DNA from: Bdellovibrionales bacterium
Lineage (GTDB): Bacteria; Myxococcota; XYA12-FULL-58-9; SYDY01
NCBI GenBank assembly: GCA_005801425.1
Contig: SYDY01000062.1
Coordinates: 1 to 6,132 of the forward strand
Direction of reading: 5' to 3'
DNA length: 6,132 nt
The notes under the pieces are model-generated. The model ran no database searches. It was given only the letters and a program-made list of their open reading frames with translations, and was not told where the DNA came from. This document shows positions 1-6,100 of this stretch, in pieces. Numbering within the stretch: the stretch's first letter is position 1; each line of letters begins with the position of its first letter. A program made the translations under genes and the position numbers.

Positions 1-1248
1 AAGGCCAAGCGCGCAAGGACAGGCGATGATCATCACTGCGACAGCATTCACAACGGCATGTGTGAAAGTAGGTTCTGGTCCGATGAAGTACCAACCGAGC
101 GCAGTGCTCAGCGATGTTAATATGACGATAGGCACAAAATAGCGTGAAACCGTATCGACTAATTTTTGAATGGGCGCTCGACTTCGCTGAGCCTTCGATA
201 CCATTTTTACGATGTGTGAAAGGAGTGTATCTGCACCAACTTTTGTAGCGCGCATTACAAAACTTCCGGTACCGTTGACGGTTGCCCCGGTTATTGTGTG
301 GCCAATCTGCTTTTCAACCGGAAGTGGCTCACCCGAAATCATGGATTCATCAACAATACTCCGTCCTGATGCTACTTCACCATCGACCGGTATTTTTTCT
401 CCGGGACGCACGCGCAAAAGATCGCCAACCTTTATCGTTGCAATGGGCACATCTTCTTCAACGCCCGCTGAATTCACACGGCGAGCAATTTTGGGGGCTA
501 AACCCAAAAGTGCTCTGATTGCGTTGCCCGTTTTAGCTCTTGCCTGCAATTCCAGAACCTGCCCCAAAAGTACAAGTGTTGTGATAACAGCCGCAGCCTC
601 AAAATAGAGGGGTAGCATACCGCCATGGGTTCTGAGGTGGTCTGGGAAAATTGTAGGAAAAACTGTGGTCACTGCGCTGAACACATAAGAAACACCGGTT
701 CCGAGGGCAATAAGCGTGAACATATTAAAATTGCGTGTTTTGAGGGAAGTCCAACCTCGCTGAAAAAATGGTAGGCCTGACCACAGCACCACAGGTGTCG
801 CCAGGAAAAATTGAATTCCCGCGTTTAGTCCGTGAGGGATTGCGTTCTGAATGGGTTGTCCAGGGATCAAGTCGGACATGCTCAACAGAAACAAAGGTAT
901 GGTGAAAACAGCCCCCACGATGAGTCTGCGTTTGAAATCTGCGAGTTCGGGATTTTCACGTTCGTCCTGTGAGATATTTTCTGGTTCGAGCGCCATTCCG
1001 CAGAGGGGGCAAGTGCCAGGTCCTATTTGTCTTATCTCCGGATCCATGGGGCAAACGTAAAATTGATTGTCACCGCTTTCGACAAGAGTAGATGGCATAT
1101 TCACTTTGTGAACATGAATCTTAGGATCCGTATCGAACGTTGTTTTGCATTTTGAGCTACAAAAAAAGAACGTTTCGCCGGCAAAGATGCTCTTACCGCC
1201 TATGGGGTTTTTGGGATCAACGGTCATTCCGCAAACAGGATCTTTCAT
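1..1248 (-). CDS. copA: Copper/heavy-metal translocating P1B-type ATPase, N-terminal part (runs off the left edge)
   Basis: This is an inner-membrane pump that would use ATP to export a soft metal ion, most likely Cu(I) or Ag(I). Only the first 416 residues are present. Visible in order: a YHS domain (DPVCGM at 3-8, Cys30 and Cys34); a heavy-metal-binding domain (CPMDPEI at 66-72, CPLCGM at 80-85); hydrophobic segments at about 108-124, 143-160, 175-198 and 213-233; the actuator domain with SGEPLPVEK at 305-313; then a membrane segment ending in the metal-site motif CPCALGL at 410-416. The CPC triad is the Cu+/Ag+ type (CopA-like) rather than the CPH of CopB. The phosphorylation (DKTGT) and nucleotide-binding domains lie beyond the edge. 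The ATG at 1248 is preceded by GAGG four bases upstream, and the YHS motif begins at residue 3, which supports this start. The family call is firm; the exact metal is inferred. Confidence 0.93.
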   Translation of the reverse strand, partial: MKDPVCGMTVDPKNPIGGKSIFAGETFFFCSSKCKTTFDTDPKIHVHKVNMPSTLVESGDNQFYVCPMDPEIRQIGPGTCPLCGMALEPENISQDERENPELADFKRRLIVGAVFTIPLFLLSMSDLIPGQPIQNAIPHGLNAGIQFFLATPVVLWSGLPFFQRGWTSLKTRNFNMFTLIALGTGVSYVFSAVTTVFPTIFPDHLRTHGGMLPLYFEAAAVITTLVLLGQVLELQARAKTGNAIRALLGLAPKIARRVNSAGVEEDVPIATIKVGDLLRVRPGEKIPVDGEVASGRSIVDESMISGEPLPVEKQIGHTITGATVNGTGSFVMRATKVGADTLLSHIVKMVSKAQRSRAPIQKLVDTVSRYFVPIVILTSLSTALGWYFIGPEPTFTHAVVNAVAVMIIACPCALGL

Positions 1249-1290
1249 ATTGCCTCAATTCTTCTCTGGAAGTGAGCAATGACAGCCACT

Positions 1291-1314
1291 AAAATGCAAT
1301 AAATATCGCATTTT
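1291..1314. promoter_or_regulatory. 24-bp near-palindrome upstream of the metal ATPase, candidate operator
   Basis: The two 12-bp halves match at 10 of 12 positions when one is reverse-complemented: the arms are AAAATGC and GCATTTT around an AT-rich centre. It lies 43 to 66 bases upstream of the ATPase ATG, in the 86-base gap that separates the pump from the transfer operon. Metal-pump genes are commonly controlled by dimeric repressors or activators that bind such dyads, so an operator is the simplest reading. I could not assign convincing -35/-10 boxes. As a terminator it would be weak, because the stem has few GC pairs and only a four-base T run follows. Confidence 0.4.
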
Positions 1315-1334
1315 CATTTGTCGGACTTGGTAGG

Positions 1335-1553
1335 TCATCGCTTCTTCAGCGATGCAAGCTCGTGTATTCTCGCAGCCATTTGTGTTCCTGTCGCGCTTCT
1401 ATTTACAAAAAATTCTTTGAGCAATTCACGGGCTTGAAAGGTTGCAGGGCTTGCAATGTTTGTAGATGAGTGTCTTGACTGCGGAGATAATAATTCTTGG
1501 TGATTAACTTGCTGCCGTATGTCTTCTTGATTCGGCCACCCAATGATGGTCAT
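1335..1553 (-). CDS. Hypothetical protein, 72 aa, last gene of the transfer operon
   Basis: I do not recognise this protein. It is small and hydrophilic, with a Gln/Asn/Ser-rich first half and a basic, probably helical second half (about residues 38-72) ending in KKR. No signal peptide, membrane segment or cysteine motif is visible. The case for a real gene is positional: the ATG lies one base after the TAA of the preceding ribbon-helix-helix gene, with a purine-rich GAAGG site about seven bases upstream. That arrangement favours translational coupling. It could be a small transfer accessory protein or a decaying reading frame; I assign no function. The stop codon overlaps a small hairpin. 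Confidence 0.55.
   Translation of the reverse strand: MTIIGWPNQEDIRQQVNHQELLSPQSRHSSTNIASPATFQARELLKEFFVNRSATGTQMAARIHELASLKKR
1336..1354 (-). other. Hairpin at the end of the transfer operon, overlapping a stop codon
   Basis: A perfect 7-bp inverted repeat (CATCGCT / AGCGATG) with a 5-base loop covers the last codons and two bases of the TGA stop of the 72-aa gene. No T run follows on either strand, so it does not qualify as a standard intrinsic terminator. It could stabilise the mRNA 3' end or simply reflect coding sequence. Confidence 0.3.
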
Positions 1554-1554
1554 T

Positions 1555-1881
1555 TTATGCCTTCTTCTTCCTCTTCACCCCCACCGCATCACTGGCCTCA
1601 TTGAAATCACGCAGCGCTTGTTTGTACAGGGCTTGGGTTTCTTCATCTTCTTGGTCTTGGATGCACATCTTTTCGGCCCATCGCGAAAACTTTTTGATGT
1701 CGAAGTTGGGATCGATGGCGATGTATTTCCGGATCATGCCGCGCACGATTTGTGAAAAATCTTTGTGGTACAAATCGGCGTAGTATTCCACGAACATGCG
1801 TTCGATGGGATCGAGGGCAAGGCCTACGCGTGCGGTAAATTTTTTGGGGCGGCCTTGTTTGTCTTGAATGCGATTGCTCAT
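1555..1881 (-). CDS. Small ribbon-helix-helix-like DNA-binding protein, 108 aa (second of a pair)
   Basis: This is probably a DNA-binding protein that acts as a dimer, as relaxosome accessory factors and plasmid repressors do. After a basic GRPKK stretch (10-14) there is a likely beta strand (about 15-22, FTARVGLAL) and two predicted helices (about 24-38 and 42-54), in ribbon-helix-helix order. A P-x-F-D-x3-F-x2-W-A motif follows at 58-69, then an acidic helical region and a very basic tail (KRKKK). The same motif with the same spacing occurs in the gene just upstream, which suggests a duplicated pair. The frame stays open upstream to 2049, but that would overlap the neighbour. The ATG at 1881, ten bases after the neighbour's stop and preceded by AAGAGG, is the likely start. 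The fold is inferred by pattern only. Confidence 0.8.
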   Translation of the reverse strand: MSNRIQDKQGRPKKFTARVGLALDPIERMFVEYYADLYHKDFSQIVRGMIRKYIAIDPNFDIKKFSRWAEKMCIQDQEDEETQALYKQALRDFNEASDAVGVKRKKKA

Positions 1882-1891
1882 GGGACCTCTT

Positions 1892-2245
1892 TCACATGTC
1901 AAAGTCGTGTTCGCCACATGCTGACTTGAGGGTTGGACGTGGCGCGGTGTGATCAAAGTCGGACACTTCGGGTTTTTTAAATCGTTCAACAAGTTCTTGG
2001 ATCTCAACACGCAGCCGTTCGCGGTCGGGACCTTGGGGCATGGTTTCAATCACTTGGGTTTTGGCGAAGCTTGCAAACGCATCAGCGTCAAACCCTGGCA
2101 AGTGTTGCGCGTAAAGTCGAATGGCTGAACGAAGATTTTCAACCATGTTGGTTTGGGTGATTTGCACAACGTATTTAAACAGCGCCACTTCCACGGCGCT
2201 CCAACGAACGGTTGTGCTTAATACGTATTTTTTCCTAGGTGGCAT
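1892..2245 (-). CDS. Small ribbon-helix-helix-like DNA-binding protein, 117 aa (first of a pair)
   Basis: This is a likely DNA-binding accessory protein. It starts with a basic PPRKK patch, then a short strand (about 8-14, VLSTTVRW) and two predicted helices (about 16-30 and 34-46, the second NLRSAIRLYA), a ribbon-helix-helix layout. Residues 50-61 carry P-x-F-D-x3-F-x2-F-A, matching the downstream 108-aa protein. A charged helical segment (about 73-90) and a loose tail ending in HDFDM follow. The ATG overlaps the 3' end of the coupling-protein gene by 11 bases. The best purine-rich site (GGGAG) is rather far away, about 13 bases, so translation probably depends on coupling. MobC-like or TraJ-like accessory factors and a plasmid repressor are all possible roles. 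Confidence 0.8.
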   Translation of the reverse strand: MPPRKKYVLSTTVRWSAVEVALFKYVVQITQTNMVENLRSAIRLYAQHLPGFDADAFASFAKTQVIETMPQGPDRERLRVEIQELVERFKKPEVSDFDHTAPRPTLKSACGEHDFDM

Positions 2246-3971
2246 GAATTGAGACCCGCTCCCGTTTTTCGTTCTTTAAATAGTTTTGACTGTTTAGCAC
2301 AAATCGACCGTGGAAATCGAGCCCTATATCGTGTGCGGGTCCAAGGCTCTTGGGATGTTCTTGTGTGGCGTTCAATCGCGGCAACATGGCAAAGTTTAAA
2401 CCGGTCATGCCTTCGGGTTTGAGCAAGTACCCTTGGCCCCGTGCTTCAAGGCACTTGAGTAAATTGGGATGCAATACAAACTCCTCCACTTCGCGATTGC
2501 TTACGTCGCCTGTGTTTAGAAACGTAAACAGCGGCCCCACTTTAAATCGTACGGTTTTTCTAAACGCAGTTTTTGTCCCATAACTTCGTGCGATTTTTTC
2601 CAAATGGTCGGGGTCGTTTTCGTACAGCATCACTTTCCATCGTGTGTTGTCTTGGACTTGGCGCGAAAATTCAGGGGATACCTGTTCCAAGTCGCCGATG
2701 GATTGATGGGCAAGTCGAAATTGCATGTGGGCATCGCGCAACATCGCCAATGACGGCACAAGTTCAGGAAATGCAAAGCGATTGAGTTCATCGATGTTGA
2801 TGGAAAACGGGGTTTGATCGTGTCTTTTTCGGTCGATTTGTCGTGAGGCACCGATGGCCTGCACATGTTGCAGCACAATCTTGCCAATGGCCGGTGCAAG
2901 CAGCGCATAGCGATTGGCCGGGAGGTTGAAATACACAATGCCTTTCTGCTCCACCAGGTCGTCCAACACGATGTCGGGGTTGTAGCTGCCAAGCAATGGA
3001 TGGTCGTAATCTGCAAGTGCATTGGTAAGGCCTGTAAACGTCTCAGCGCGACGTTTCCCCAATTGCTTGCCCTGTCGTTCTATTTCGTATTTGGCGCGAA
3101 TGTCGTCGGACAATTCAAAGGCATAACCGAGCACATCGTCGTCGCACACGCATAAGCGAATATCCACCATATTGAATGGCTTGCCTGTTCCCGCGAGCAA
3201 TCGCACCAATTGGTAAAAAAACAATTTGGATTGACCGCGATAATATTCGTTTTCCATTTCAAAAATGCTGAAAATGCGTTCTGCCACCGCCAATGGATCG
3301 CTTTTGGCACTTAAATAAACGGGATTGTACGTGTGGCTCCATTCTGGGTACGCCAATGCAAAAACCCGAACATCCGATGCACGTTTTGCCTCTTGCGCAA
3401 GCCCTTGCAACATATCCACGTTTTCTGAACTTCCCTTGGCATCCATAAACAACACACCTTTGCCGTGCATCATGTCTTGCAACATCAAGGGTTCAAGCAC
3501 CGATTTGGTTTTGCCCGAACCTGTGTGCCCCATGATGTGCCCGTGGGTATCGAGATCGGATTCTGACAGGTAAACAGGACGACCCTTGGGATCCATGCCG
3601 ATCCATGTTTGTCCTTGGGGCGCATTGTGGATGGCGGGCAAAAGTTCAAACGGTCGGTGGCGAAATCCTGTCAAGCGCGTTTGAAGCCGAACCCCTGAAA
3701 GGCTTGCAACAATTACGTTGCTCCAAAGCATCACCACGCCGCGATAAAGCAATGCGAGGGTTGTTAAACCAATCACAACCGCAACCATGCTCATCCACGG
3801 ATGGGTCAATGCGTACGTACGCACGGTATCGTAGTGCGCCGTAACCATTTGGAGGGTCATGGGAAGTTTGATCCAAAACTCAGGCGATCGCCACGCCCAC
3901 TCAAGCAAGCAACCGGCACCCAAAAGTACTGCCACAAACAAACCCGGCCAATGGATCTCTTGGGACTCCAT
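2235..3971 (-). CDS. Type IV coupling protein, VirD4/TraG-like conjugation ATPase
   Basis: Coupling proteins are inner-membrane, ring-forming ATPases that pass the relaxase-bound DNA to a type IV secretion channel. Here two N-terminal membrane segments (about 10-27 and 60-83) precede the motor domain. The Walker A motif is GHTGSGKT at 148-155. A VLFMDAKG strand (173-180) corresponds to the conserved DxKG of the family. The Walker B motif is INIDE at 391-395, and the RLAHQS motif (419-424) matches the conserved glutamine motif. The length of 578 aa is at the short end for the family. ATG at 3971 shares its A with the TGA of the upstream gene (TGATG), which suggests termination-reinitiation; a TTG one codon earlier is less likely. 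The family call is firm. The specific subfamily and the cognate relaxase are unknown. Confidence 0.93.
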   Translation of the reverse strand: MESQEIHWPGLFVAVLLGAGCLLEWAWRSPEFWIKLPMTLQMVTAHYDTVRTYALTHPWMSMVAVVIGLTTLALLYRGVVMLWSNVIVASLSGVRLQTRLTGFRHRPFELLPAIHNAPQGQTWIGMDPKGRPVYLSESDLDTHGHIMGHTGSGKTKSVLEPLMLQDMMHGKGVLFMDAKGSSENVDMLQGLAQEAKRASDVRVFALAYPEWSHTYNPVYLSAKSDPLAVAERIFSIFEMENEYYRGQSKLFFYQLVRLLAGTGKPFNMVDIRLCVCDDDVLGYAFELSDDIRAKYEIERQGKQLGKRRAETFTGLTNALADYDHPLLGSYNPDIVLDDLVEQKGIVYFNLPANRYALLAPAIGKIVLQHVQAIGASRQIDRKRHDQTPFSINIDELNRFAFPELVPSLAMLRDAHMQFRLAHQSIGDLEQVSPEFSRQVQDNTRWKVMLYENDPDHLEKIARSYGTKTAFRKTVRFKVGPLFTFLNTGDVSNREVEEFVLHPNLLKCLEARGQGYLLKPEGMTGLNFAMLPRLNATQEHPKSLGPAHDIGLDFHGRFVLNSQNYLKNEKRERVSIHAT

Positions 3972-5059
3972 CAAGCCACCGCCCAGGTACGACCCGAGCG
4001 GACCAAAAAACCTTCATCGGCCAAACGTGCAAACAAATCTTCTACGGCCTTTTGGCCCACTTTTAATTTTGCCTTGAGATCACGATATGCCGGCATCACA
4101 CGGCCCGTACCTAAAAGCTCACGGGCTGCTTTGTACTTGTCGATGTCGATCACGGTGGATGATTTCGTACTCGTCTTCGTACCCGGCTTTGTACTTCGTT
4201 TCGTACTCGGACTCGTACTTCTCGTACTTGCGTTCGTACCTGGGTTCGTACTCGGGCTCGTACTTGCGTTCGTACCTGGGTTCGTACTCGGGCTCGTACT
4301 TCTCGTACTTGCGTTCGTACTCGGACTCGTACTTCTCGTACTCGTGTTCGTACCTGGGTTCGTACTCGGGCTCGTACTTCTCGTACTTGCGTTTGTACCT
4401 GCAACCGGCGTACGCAAGCGAAAGATCGCAAACGCCGCAATGCTTACCACTTCAAGCATCACAGACACGGCCATGTACTCGAAGTACGAACCGAGGCCTG
4501 CCTCTTGCTGGGGTACGGAATTTTCCAGTGTGGCGCGTTTTGCAACGATTTCGGATCGTCGTTCGCGGAGGAGGGCGGCGCTCTTGGCCATCTCGATGCT
4601 GCGTGTTCGCATGTTCATGGTTTGGTCGCTTTTGGCGTTGGCCATGGTCAGTTCGTACTCCGTATCAAGGGCTTCTATTTCTTGGCTGAGGGCTTGATAC
4701 GCTTGCGATTGACGCGTGCTCTTTTCGCGAAGGTCGCTGTCATTTTCCGATAACCAATGCATGGATGCGCGGATGCTTCCCACCACAAGCACCATGGCGA
4801 TGATTAAAAAACAAAAACCGGCGAGCTTGTGGCCGAAATCTTTCCAAGCAAGGAATGCCAGGCCTGCGGTTACAAACATGTATTTGCCCACTTCCCAAAG
4901 AAGTCCCAAGGCTTCAGGCAAGTGACCGGGCAAATCACCGCGCAGCATACGGCAATACTGCATGGTGAGAATCAAACTGATGGCACACGCAAGCAAGCCC
5001 AATGCAAAGGGGAGGGCTTGCTCATGCAGCCATACCAACAATCGACGTGATGCAATCAT
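3971..5059 (-). CDS. Polytopic membrane protein with coiled coil, Ser/Thr repeat linker and C-terminal winged-helix-like domain
   Basis: I recognise no named family. Visible in order across 362 residues: hydrophobic segments at about 15-33, 50-71 and 79-97; a charged, heptad-like helical region at about 104-185; a fourth hydrophobic segment at about 192-213; a 78-residue Ser/Thr-rich repeat (221-298); and a 64-residue C-terminal domain with the pattern of a winged helix (about 320-356, ending LADEGFLVRSG). Positive charges (RR at 5-6, K73 and K78, RLR after segment four) predict cytoplasmic N and C termini and a periplasmic coiled coil. The start is ATG 5059: it overlaps the upstream stop as ATGA and follows AAGGAGG by nine bases; a start seven codons earlier lacks this. 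Placement between the replication-relaxation and coupling-protein genes suggests a membrane anchor for DNA or the relaxosome, which is inference. Confidence 0.85.
   Translation of the reverse strand: MIASRRLLVWLHEQALPFALGLLACAISLILTMQYCRMLRGDLPGHLPEALGLLWEVGKYMFVTAGLAFLAWKDFGHKLAGFCFLIIAMVLVVGSIRASMHWLSENDSDLREKSTRQSQAYQALSQEIEALDTEYELTMANAKSDQTMNMRTRSIEMAKSAALLRERRSEIVAKRATLENSVPQQEAGLGSYFEYMAVSVMLEVVSIAAFAIFRLRTPVAGTNASTRSTSPSTNPGTNTSTRSTSPSTNASTRSTSPSTNPGTNASTSPSTNPGTNASTRSTSPSTKRSTKPGTKTSTKSSTVIDIDKYKAARELLGTGRVMPAYRDLKAKLKVGQKAVEDLFARLADEGFLVRSGRTWAVA
4165..4398 (-). repeat. In-frame tandem repeat array: 21 GTAC cores at 12- or 9-base steps
   Basis: The array is 234 bases and contains 21 copies of (t/c)GTAC cores, 19 of them TCGTAC on the plus strand and two TTGTAC. 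Sixteen steps are 12 bases and four are 9 bases, all multiples of three. It encodes Ser/Gly-Thr-x-x tetrapeptides (STSP, STNP, GTNA) interrupted by STR tripeptides, residues 221-298 of the membrane protein. A 36-base higher-order unit occurs as two perfect adjacent copies (4228-4263 and 4264-4299) and once more with two mismatches (4342-4377), indicating recent duplication. Copy-number changes would lengthen or shorten the linker without a frameshift. Confidence 0.95.
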
Positions 5060-6057
5060 GACACGATGCCTCCTTCGCACGATGTTTCTAAAACCATAAG
5101 GCGTGCTTCTGTTTGCTGTACGATGTGTAAGAATTTGGGGCGTATGGACGATTCAGGACTCAACCGACGATAGGCTTGCGCCGAAACTTCGTAGAGCTTT
5201 CGCCACAACGCCAAATCAGACGTGGTCGATGTTTGCGTACTTGGTGTTTCTTCGGGAAGTCCACAGGCTTTGCGAATGGCGCCCCGTTCGGTGCTTGACA
5301 GGCACACCAAAGACGCCACTTTGGAAACAGGATGGGCATGGGCCATGGCACGGATGTTGTCGATGCGTTCCGTTGATTTCCCACGACCCGGTACCACAAA
5401 CACAATGCGTGCTTTGCGCTCAGCGCCATATTGTTTTTCAAACCATGTGACACCGCTGTATGTTCGACCGTTCAAATACTGGGCATAGGCATCAAGTTTA
5501 CCTTCGATGCTGCGGCGTCCTGTGCCCGACACCAAACTTTCGGTACAACGGTCGAGTTCCACAAACACGCACAGAGATGTTCCTTGAGGCTCAACAATGG
5601 CATCAGGGCGCACTTCGCGATCTCGAATGCGCGATAAACCGCCATCCAAGCGCGTGCAGTAACGCAAGATCGAACGATGCGAACCGCGCCACAAAAAGGG
5701 GAGGTCTTCCCAAATGCCGTCATTGTTTCCGCGTAACGTTACATACAGATCATTCGTTTCAATCAAATGCGGAATATACAAGGGCGACAACACATCGTAC
5801 GCTTTGTATTCGCCTCCAAATCGTCGTCGCAAATGCGCATAACCCTTAGAACCCAAACACCACGCAAACCGAAACAAATCATCGTACAAAGGTTGTCTTT
5901 GTATAAAACCATCTTTGGCAAGTCTGCTTAATCGCACCCTGCAATTTTCAATACTTCTCCCTGGATACCACAATTGTTGTATCTGACTTGAAGATAAATA
6001 TCTTAACTCCCACAATTCATTTAAAAATCTCTCTTCTCTTTTTGACACTTTTCTCAT
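5056..6057 (-). CDS. Replication-relaxation family-like protein, 333 aa
   Basis: The pattern fits the replication-relaxation (Replic_Relax-type) proteins encoded on plasmids and integrative elements, which are linked to plasmid replication and DNA relaxation. Residues about 6-55 form a winged-helix-like domain (LRYLSSSQIQQLW, then RLSRLAKDGFIQR). HLIETNDLYVTL at 97-108 matches the conserved His...Asn-Asp stretch. The core follows: RPD at 150-152, FVELDR at 165-170 with Glu173, and KLDAYAQYL at 187-195. The D...E-x-D...K spacing resembles a PD-(D/E)xK nuclease site, which is my inference. A Thr/Ser-rich linker (about 271-280) leads to a helical C terminus. ATG 6057 is chosen for its AAGGAG site; a TTG 17 codons earlier has no comparable site. 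It is the first visible gene of the operon. Its first 120 bases are unusually AT-rich. Confidence 0.8.
   Translation of the reverse strand: MRKVSKREERFLNELWELRYLSSSQIQQLWYPGRSIENCRVRLSRLAKDGFIQRQPLYDDLFRFAWCLGSKGYAHLRRRFGGEYKAYDVLSPLYIPHLIETNDLYVTLRGNNDGIWEDLPFLWRGSHRSILRYCTRLDGGLSRIRDREVRPDAIVEPQGTSLCVFVELDRCTESLVSGTGRRSIEGKLDAYAQYLNGRTYSGVTWFEKQYGAERKARIVFVVPGRGKSTERIDNIRAMAHAHPVSKVASLVCLSSTERGAIRKACGLPEETPSTQTSTTSDLALWRKLYEVSAQAYRRLSPESSIRPKFLHIVQQTEARLMVLETSCEGGIVS
5069..5075 (-). promoter_or_regulatory. Strong Shine-Dalgarno site that decides the membrane-protein start
   Basis: AAGGAGG on the minus strand lies nine bases before ATG 5059, inside the last codons of the replication-relaxation gene. 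It favours this ATG over an in-frame start seven codons upstream and shows that the second gene has its own ribosome site in addition to the ATGA stop-start overlap. Confidence 0.8.
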
Positions 6058-6065
6058 TTTTCCCT

Positions 6066-6071
6066 CTCCTT
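6066..6071 (-). promoter_or_regulatory. Shine-Dalgarno site of the replication-relaxation gene
   Basis: AAGGAG on the minus strand, followed by an eight-base purine-rich spacer to ATG 6057. It selects this start over the upstream in-frame TTG at 6108. Confidence 0.8.
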
Positions 6072-6100
6072 TTTTGTTCTTACTTTTCACACACACAAAT

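Noticed and set aside
212-607. Plus-strand open frame of 131 codons
   Set aside because: It lies wholly antisense to the metal ATPase, whose minus-strand reading contains clear P-type ATPase motifs.
1291-1314. Intrinsic terminator of the transfer operon
   Set aside because: The stem has few GC pairs and the following T run is only four bases, so an operator is the better reading, though this is not excluded.
1882-2049. Upstream extension of the 108-aa RHH-like protein to a 164-codon frame
   Set aside because: The extension overlaps the well-supported 117-aa gene by more than 150 bases. The ATG at 1881 has a ribosome site and is ten bases after the neighbour's stop.
4165-4398. CRISPR-like array
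   Set aside because: Units are only 12 or 9 bases, there are no unique spacers of 25-40 bases, and the array is in frame within a protein gene.
3801-4697. Long plus-strand open frame (298 codons) with a hydrophobic FVPGFVLGLVL-type repeat
   Set aside because: It is antisense to two well-supported genes. It stays open because the 12-base repeat has no stop codon in several frames; another plus frame (4087-4689) and another minus frame (4150-4440) are open for the same reason. No ribosome site or family pattern supports it.
5103-5849. Several plus-strand open frames of 68-129 codons
   Set aside because: All are antisense to the replication-relaxation gene, mutually overlapping and without recognisable motifs.
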